From positions 1 through 64,000 of the forward strand of contig JAJEKV010000750.1 of the NCBI GenBank assembly GCA_021234155.1: a stretch of 64,000 nt of DNA. Reading direction: 5' to 3'. The translations under genes were made by a program, and so were the position numbers. A model generated the notes under the pieces. That model was not told the DNA's origin and ran no database searches. It was given only the letters and a program-made list of their open reading frames with translations. Source of the stretch: Isoetes taiwanensis. Lineage: Eukaryota > Streptophyta > Lycopodiopsida > Isoetales > Isoetaceae. Below, piece by piece: positions 58,680 to 64,000 of this stretch; the first letter of the stretch is position 1, and each line of letters starts with the position of its first letter.

Positions 58680-59830
58680 TTGATTGAGAAAGCCGAGCTT
58701 GACATTGCTAAGGGATGGAAGTTAAAGGCAAAGATTAAGGAGCTAAAGGAGGATGAGAGATGTAATTCTAAGTATTTCTTCATCAAGACTAAAACTAGAA
58801 TAAAGAAAAATCGATTCATGATATCAAAGTTGGTGAATCGATCATTTTACGGAGATAAGGATCTGAGGTGGCTGTTGTTAATCATTTTACCAACATTATG
58901 GGTACTAACACTGACTGTACAGAGGCTGAGATGGATAGATTCATCAATCTCGAGAGCAAAGTTAGCCAGGATCAGAATGATTTGATCTCATCACCTTTCA
59001 CGGAATGCGAGCTCAAGCAAGTGATTATGGGCATGGAGAATGGCAAAACGCCTGGGCCTGATGGCCTTCCTGCTGAGTTCTTTAAAAAGGCTTGGCCAAT
59101 CCTTCATGAAGGCGTCACTAAGCTCGCCAATGAATTTAGAGTTACCAAGCGCCTGGATGCTCGGATCAACACAAGTCTCATCACGCTTATTCCTATTTTG
59201 GATTCTCCCATCTCCTTTCTTTGATTTCGGACCAATTTCTCTAACAAATGTTATTTACAAGATTATTGCAGGTGCCATAGCTGCCGGGCTTAAAAAGGTT
59301 TTGGACTCGGTCATTAGCAATACACAATCGCCTATCTCAAAGACGGTGTTCATCTTGGATAGCGTGGTGGCTCGCCATTCTTGGTGCGGATGGGCCAAAG
59401 ATTCCAAGCAAGATATAGCTCTCCTCAAGCTAGATATAACAAAGGCTTTTGATACTGTCAGTTGGAAATTTCTCCATAAAAGTTGCAGTGCATTGGGATT
59501 TAGTGAGGAAAGTATTGGTTTATTCAAAGCAATTCTTAACAATTCTAGATCTGCAGTTCTTATCAATGGTGAAAGCCCTTTCTTTGCAATTGAGAGGGGT
59601 TAGCGGGGGATGTCCTCTTGCTCCCTTTCTCTTCTTAATCGTTATGGAGGCCTTACATGGCGATCGGAGACGGGGGCCAAGACAAATAACTCTATCGAGG
59701 CCTTCACCTCCCAGATAATCCCGGTGGATCGATTCTCAATGGCCATTTTGCGGATGATACATTCATCTTGACCTCGACGGATAATGACTCTATCATCAAT
59801 ATTCAAAATATTCTTCATGACTTTGGTCAA
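58680..59830 (+). pseudogene. LINE ORF2: reverse transcriptase
   Basis: Three frames join the RT fingers and palm. They read LKAKIKELKEDERCNSKYFF (linker), then NGKTPGPDGLPAEFF (RT motif 1), then ISLTNVIYKIIA (motif 2, here out of frame with the preceding part) and DITKAFDTVSWKFLHK (first catalytic Asp). After a stop at 59602 the frame resumes with HFADDTFILT (FADD at 59747-59758, the catalytic pair). The residues for catalysis are still recognisable, but the frame is broken at least three times. Confidence 0.9.
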
Positions 59831-59838
59831 GCTTCGGG

Positions 59839-61260
59839 TTGCGAATCAACCCCCTCAAAATCCGCCATCCGGGCCGGAAATCGAAAAAGGTACTCAGGCT
59901 TGAGACCTCTTTGGATGTAAGTATTTCCCCCCTTTGTACTAAATCAAAGATTTTAGGAATCCCTTTTGCTATCAGAAGTAATGCCTCTGATCTATGGCTT
60001 GATATTATTGAAAAATTCTATAAAAAGGTAGATTCCTTAAACTCTAAATACCTCTCTAAAAATGGCAGAGCTATACTGGCCAACTTTGTTATTTCCTCCT
60101 CTCAGGTTTATCAATCCTCGGTCATTCTTGCCCCCAAAAAGGTTACTAACAAACTTCAAAGCATTATTGGCAGGTTTATAGCGTCGGGCCAAAACAAAAG
60201 TTCGGGCATCCCTGTCTCAATGGAGGAATGTTGCAAATCCAAGAAGAATGGTGGTGCGGGTACTATAGATATTCTAAAGCGAGTCCGGCTTTTAGGCGCC
60301 AAGTATTTCTATAAAGCCTGTTATGACAAAATTAAGCACCCGATTCCAGTTACGATCGGGCATTATATAAGCAAATGCCATCCTTATGGATGGAGATCTC
60401 TCTCAAAATGGAGCTGCCTCATTCCATCTATTTCCCCTTTACCTTCCCTTTGCTATTCACTGGTCGATTAAGAAGTGGATTTATGCACGGTTGGAAGTTA
60501 GGAAGATGTATACATGGGAGAAGGGATTCTCAATGAACCATTCCATTTTTTTCGAAACCCTGCATTAATCCTTGACAATCCCAATTTATGCGGCACGCCA
60601 CTTTCCCGATCGGGCAAAATTATGGAAGACTAAGGGATAACTTTGATTAACCATCTCTTTGATGATGATGGCATCATCTGTTCCATAACTCTAAGCTTGC
60701 CCAAGAGGACGACCAAAGCGAGATTGCTTTATGTAGCTGTCACTAAAATTGTCTTGGGGTACTTGGTCCCACTCTTCCGACTCTTGGAACTATAGAGGTA
60801 AAACATGCTACAATTGTAAAAGATGCTTATAAGTTCTTGATGAGCCAACAGGAAATCACCTTACACATCAAATGGGATGTCTCTCCGGATACATCCAAGA
60901 ATAATTTGATCTTTATGTGGAATAGCCCGATAAACCCAAAGATCAAAGCCTTTATGTGGCAATTATGGCACAAAGGTCGGGCGACCAATTGCAAAAATTT
61001 CGTTTATCCATGTCTAACTTCGGATTTGTGTGAGATGTCTTCTTTGCTAAAGAGGATGAGGATCACTGTTCGGATCATGCCTTTGGTCAGAATGGGTCCT
61101 TGAATTAGCCTCTAAATTGCTTGGGCGTAATTTGGTTGATCTCAGCCACAAGGAATTCTTTATGCCTACCAATCCGACCGATTGGAGGATTTATATCCTC
61201 CTATGGAGGATTTGGAAAGGAAGAAATACATTCATCTTTGACTGTGAAATTATCTCACCG
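59839..61260 (+). pseudogene. LINE ORF2: thumb and zf-RVT
   Basis: An open frame from 59839 to 60471 (210 codons) has ILGIPFAIRSNASD, YLSKNGRAILANFVIS and SKKNGGAGTIDIL, the standard RT thumb and connection. From 60837 comes the zf-RVT region: FMWNSPINPKIKAFMWQLWH. The frame is interrupted between the two. Confidence 0.85.
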
Positions 61261-61820
61261 AAGGGATCATAAAAGCGGGTAGAATATGATATTAAGTGGA
61301 TTATGGAAATTAATGGATGATATGTTTTAAATACAGATACCATACCCCTGCTGACCAGGAGGCTTCAATGGAGGAAGACCAAGGACGATATAAACCAGGA
61401 GTGGATTAATTTCTTGAAGCTGGCTAATAAACCCGCACAACACGTAAACCTTACGCCAATGTGTTCTGCTTTGTGACCAAAATTTCAACATCGGAAGGGA
61501 GTTAATCAAGACGACTAAAGATGCCAAAGGAAGATATAATATGGCGATAAATGATTCATGTATGTGCTTATATTGCTTATTTCATACAATCTTCAAGGGG
61601 AAAGCAAGAAAGGACACCAAACGAGAATCTCAAGGCAAGACACTAAGATCTATTTCGACTCGGCTACCATCTCTCGATTTTTTTCATTTGTTTTCGGACT
61701 TTTATCTTGTGATTATCTCTTTAAAAACTTATAAGCTTTAGGGTTAAACTTCCCTTGAAAAAAGTTTTTTGTAACTTTTATAATATACTTTAATATAAAT
61801 AGCCTTCAATTAAAAAAAAA

Positions 61821-61836
61821 ATAAAATAAGAATGCA
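61821..61836. repeat. LINE target-site duplication, right
   Basis: ATAAAATAAGAATGCA immediately after the poly-A tract. Confidence 0.97.
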
Positions 61837-62510
61837 GTGGAATTTCTTTGGTTCAGGATATGGGAAAGGCACACATGATGGAGAAGGGCAATTGATAAAT
61901 TATGGCTTGAAGCAGAACAAAGAAAAAAGGATGGGAAGGTAGTAAAAAATGCAGCAACTGCTCGTGAGGTCTTGAGGGCGAAAAAATCAGATGTGGGGAG
62001 GATGCGTTGGGAGGTGACTGACGTTGATCGATCCTAAAGATTTGATGTGCTTCAGTAAAAGGGGTGCAATCAATTCATTGTGTGTCGTCAATAGGCTCAA
62101 ATCACCCAACAAAGTTATAATGCAAACCTCTTTTATGTTTTTGCAAGGCATGTATAAATTTTAATTGGCCTGCTTGTGAGAATGTTGACCATTGTGGCAG
62201 ATCAGAATTGAAAAAACTAGAGCCTACTAATAAGATCGATATTGGAGATGGTGAAAATGATGTGGAGGATTTATGGGCAAATGACATCGACAATATCGAT
62301 GAGACACTGTAGATTGATGATTATTTTGGAGCATTCACAGCTCCAGACAATCATGAGGAGATCCCTTATTATATCCTCCAATGCACAGGAGTGAAACATG
62401 CACTTCAAGCAGATACTATGGATGACTAGGGAAACTTATTTTATAGTGGTAATGAAATTATTGCAGGTAACTACTTTGAGCTGATACCTGGCTGCCATCA
62501 GAAGTTACAA
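61837..62510 (+). pseudogene. Transposase-like gene, 3' part
   Basis: Continues the 56776 gene after the LINE: WNFFGSGYGKGTHDGEG, and after several stops DDYFGAFTAPDNHEEIPYYI, then NLFYSGNEIIAGNYFELIPG. The last block looks like a small C-terminal domain. Stops at several points show it is inactive. It ends close to the LTR of the chromovirus. Confidence 0.55.
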
Positions 62511-62543
62511 GTTATTAAAAGGCAAAAAGGTTTTTGTCCATCC

Positions 62544-63068
62544 TGTCATGAACCTACGCAAAAACAAGGAAAATACGTGAAAAATACGCAAGAAATACGG
62601 AAGAAATACGCCAAGATCGGCAAAGAATCTGATATATGGACAGGAATCAAGAGTACAATGGCCGAAGGCAAGCAGGAACACGAGACAGATGCCTAGAAGA
62701 CTCAAGACTGGTGTTGAACCGGAATGGTTCGATAAGAAGGAGGTGCCTCCTTAATATCTAGGCCAACGGTCAGGATCGCGCCACTCCAATGGATGGGATC
62801 TCGCCAAGTGTCATGCACTGCATTTAGGTTCTAGAATATTCTAGAACCTCCTGGAGATAGAGATCCTCCTCATATGAGAAAGGCGTGACGTAATATCTTC
62901 AACAATTATTGGTAGCGCATTTGGCAAAGGTGTGTGAATCGCAACTGGAAGGTTGCGAGTTCAAACCCTGTCTTGTGCAACTACCCTTTTACATCCGTGT
63001 GACGACCATCTTTTGTACATACGAGTATAATGTTCGTATGATATGAATATATGTATGGTCGTCACACC
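62544..63068 (-). repeat. 3' LTR of the chromovirus (approximate ends)
   Basis: About 525 bp. The outer 71 bp (62998-63068) form an inverted repeat (TGTGACGACCAT at both ends, in opposite senses). It also contains a tRNA-like pair of boxes (TGGTAGCGCATTTGG and GAGTTCAAACCC, 62921-62970) and a heat-shock element. Confidence 0.6.
62829..62846. promoter_or_regulatory. Perfect four-unit heat-shock element in the LTR
   Basis: TTCTAGAATATTCTAGAA: four alternating TTC/GAA pentamer cores in exact spacing, the core of a 22-bp palindrome (62827-62848). This is the consensus binding site of heat-shock factor trimers. In the LTR it would sit in U3, the promoter region. Confidence 0.7.
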
Positions 63069-63433
63069 ATCCCCCTCCTACGACGGCGACAAGTCCTCGG
63101 AGCTGGAGCCGGAGTAAAACTTGGCTTGTTCGGGTAACGTTGGTGAAACTCCGTAATTTTATCAGGAGCATTAGTCAGATTCTCGGCAGGCTCCCAAGTT
63201 CTATCGCTTGGCAAGTAACCTTCCCAATCGACAAAATAATACAATCGTCGACGAAGAAACTTGGAGTCCAGAATCGGTCGAACCTCGAACTCCTCATGAT
63301 CATCAATTTTTATTGGTGGTGGCGGTGGAGGAACGCGATCTGGGAAGGTATTGACTGTGTAGGGCTCTAATAGAGAAACATGAAATACTAAATGAAGTCG
63401 AACAGCTGGAGGGAGCTCGAGCCGGAATGCCAC
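63062..63433 (-). CDS. Chromodomain end of gypsy pol
   Basis: The frame begins FRLELPPAVRLHLVFHVSLL (the typical link after integrase) and continues to a chromodomain: EFEVRPILDSK, YYFVDWEGYLPSDRTWEPAEN and ITEFHQRYPNK. Chromodomains steer integration to particular chromatin. It is out of frame with the integrase part above because about 20 residues between DLVWLL and FRLEL are missing or scrambled. Confidence 0.9.
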   Translation of the reverse strand: MAFRLELPPAVRLHLVFHVSLLEPYTVNTFPDRVPPPPPPIKIDDHEEFEVRPILDSKFLRRRLYYFVDWEGYLPSDRTWEPAENLTNAPDKITEFHQRYPNKPSFTPAPAPRTCRRRRRGMV

Positions 63434-63450
63434 ATTGCTGATCTAAGCCG

Positions 63451-64000
63451 TCAACGTGAGGTAGGGAGGTCCCTATGAAGAAGCCAGACAAGGTCACCAA
63501 CATGAAATTTAGGAGCTTCCTGCCGATACAAATTAGCATAATGCCGATAACGTTCCTGTGCTCGGTGAAGATGATGTTGAAGATCCGATTGAAGAGCTTG
63601 GAGTTTTTCAAGTCGAGACTCGGCACTAGGATTGCCGCCGCCAGCGACGCTAAGGGACCAATGAGGATGCTGACCAGAGTTTATAAAGAACGGAGTCTGG
63701 CCAGTGGAAGCATGTACTGAGTTATTATAGGCAAACTCAACTAGTGGAAGATAATCGACCCAATCATCCTCCTGATAACTGATAAAGCACCTTAAATATT
63801 GCTCCAGAGTCTGATTAGTGCGCTCCGCCTGCCCATTACTTTCTGGATGATGACCAGATGTCAGTGAGCAGTCGATATACAATAACTCCAAAAGCCGCTT
63901 CAAAAAACCTGCGACGAACTGTGGTCGACGATCGCTGACGATAGTATCGGGCAAGCCGTGAAGTCTGACTACTTCACAAAGAAGAAGATCTGTTGTTCCC
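63451..64000 (-). CDS. Gypsy integrase, C-terminal part (partial)
   Basis: Open from the window edge. It contains VVRLHGLPDTIVSDRRPQF (second catalytic Asp; usual SDRGPQF reads SDRRPQF), HHPESNGQAERTNQTLEQYL (catalytic Glu), YNNSVHASTGQTPFF and FHVGDLVWLLHRD, ending in a stop. This is the core and C-terminal part of a Ty3/gypsy integrase. The first catalytic Asp lies outside the window. The stop and frameshift before the chromodomain suggest this copy is inactive. Confidence 0.92.
   Translation of the reverse strand, partial: GTTDLLLCEVVRLHGLPDTIVSDRRPQFVAGFLKRLLELLYIDCSLTSGHHPESNGQAERTNQTLEQYLRCFISYQEDDWVDYLPLVEFAYNNSVHASTGQTPFFINSGQHPHWSLSVAGGGNPSAESRLEKLQALQSDLQHHLHRAQERYRHYANLYRQEAPKFHVGDLVWLLHRDLPTSR

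Larger units (their letters stand above)
57715..61820 (+). mobile_element. L1-type LINE, 5'-truncated, ends defined
   Basis: A 4106-bp insertion flanked by an exact 16-bp target duplication and ending in a poly-A tract (about 61811-61820), so both ends are certain. It begins inside ORF2 at the first residues of the endonuclease (ITWNLQGINNP), so ORF1 and the 5' UTR are missing. This is the usual product of incomplete target-primed reverse transcription. The endonuclease, RT, thumb and zf-RVT follow in order, with frameshifts and stops. The insertion splits the transposase-like gene. Confidence 0.95.
62544..64000 (-). mobile_element. Ty3/gypsy chromovirus, 3' part (runs off the window)
   Basis: From right to left on the minus strand: integrase (entering from the edge), chromodomain, a polypurine tract (AGGAGGGGGA just before the LTR) and a 3' LTR that starts near 63068 (TGTGACG...) and plausibly ends near 62544 (...CATGACA). 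The 5' LTR, gag, protease and RT would lie beyond 64000. The LTR's inner end is inferred from the TG...CA rule and is not confirmed by a second LTR. Confidence 0.85.

Overview
The window is nuclear DNA from a land plant with a repeat-rich genome. Coding is sparse: short exons separated by GT-AG introns, AT-rich spacers, plant-type LINEs, a Ty3/gypsy chromovirus, a hAT-like element and fold-back repeats. The best single clue to the organism is a complete 11-exon gene at 46.3-49.8 kb (minus strand) that reads as CFAP157, a motile-cilium/basal-body protein. Flowering plants have lost flagella, so this points to a plant with swimming sperm. A fern is my guess, but a bryophyte, lycophyte, cycad or Ginkgo is not excluded.

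Layout. 0-11 kb: AT microsatellites, a 1.2-kb segmental duplication (641-1836 and 3853-5048), a 511-bp tandem duplication, and scattered exon-like pieces on the minus strand. 11.6-12.3 kb: broken exons of the WD40 part of SCD1. 12.57-14.32 kb: a non-autonomous hAT-like element with an 8-bp target duplication. 14.3-22.7 kb: repeats and one fold-back element, no gene seen. 22.8-23.2 kb: a decayed copy of the U5 snRNP GTPase Snu114. 24.4-29.1 kb: minus-strand LINE remains. 31.0-32.8 kb: a broken CCCH zinc-finger gene abutting a UPL5-type HECT fragment. 33.7-34.24 kb: a long inverted repeat that supplies the end of a two-B3-domain gene (34.2-35.6 kb). 36.3-37.1 kb: a chain of nested hairpins. 37.1-46.3 kb: mostly unassigned, with a GC-rich island, a basic reading frame of unknown status and a LINE fragment. 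46.3-49.8 kb: CFAP157. 52.6-55.2 kb: short tandem duplications. 55.5 kb: an orphan asparagine synthetase exon. 56.1-62.5 kb: a broken transposase-like gene with repeats upstream, split by a LINE that carries a clean 16-bp target duplication. 62.5-64.0 kb: the 3' end of a chromovirus running off the edge; its LTR holds a perfect four-unit heat-shock element.

Only CFAP157 and the B3 gene look like intact host genes. Nearly every other coding piece is transposon-derived or a gene fragment with frameshifts, stops or missing exons.

A caution about the sequence itself: the two copies of the 1.2-kb duplication differ almost only at CAG and CTG sites over about 850 bp. Other patches (for example 16196-16775 and 38631-39179) contain no CAG or CTG at all. 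This looks like a base-calling or consensus artefact at CHG-methylated sites, so frameshifts in such patches should not be taken at face value.
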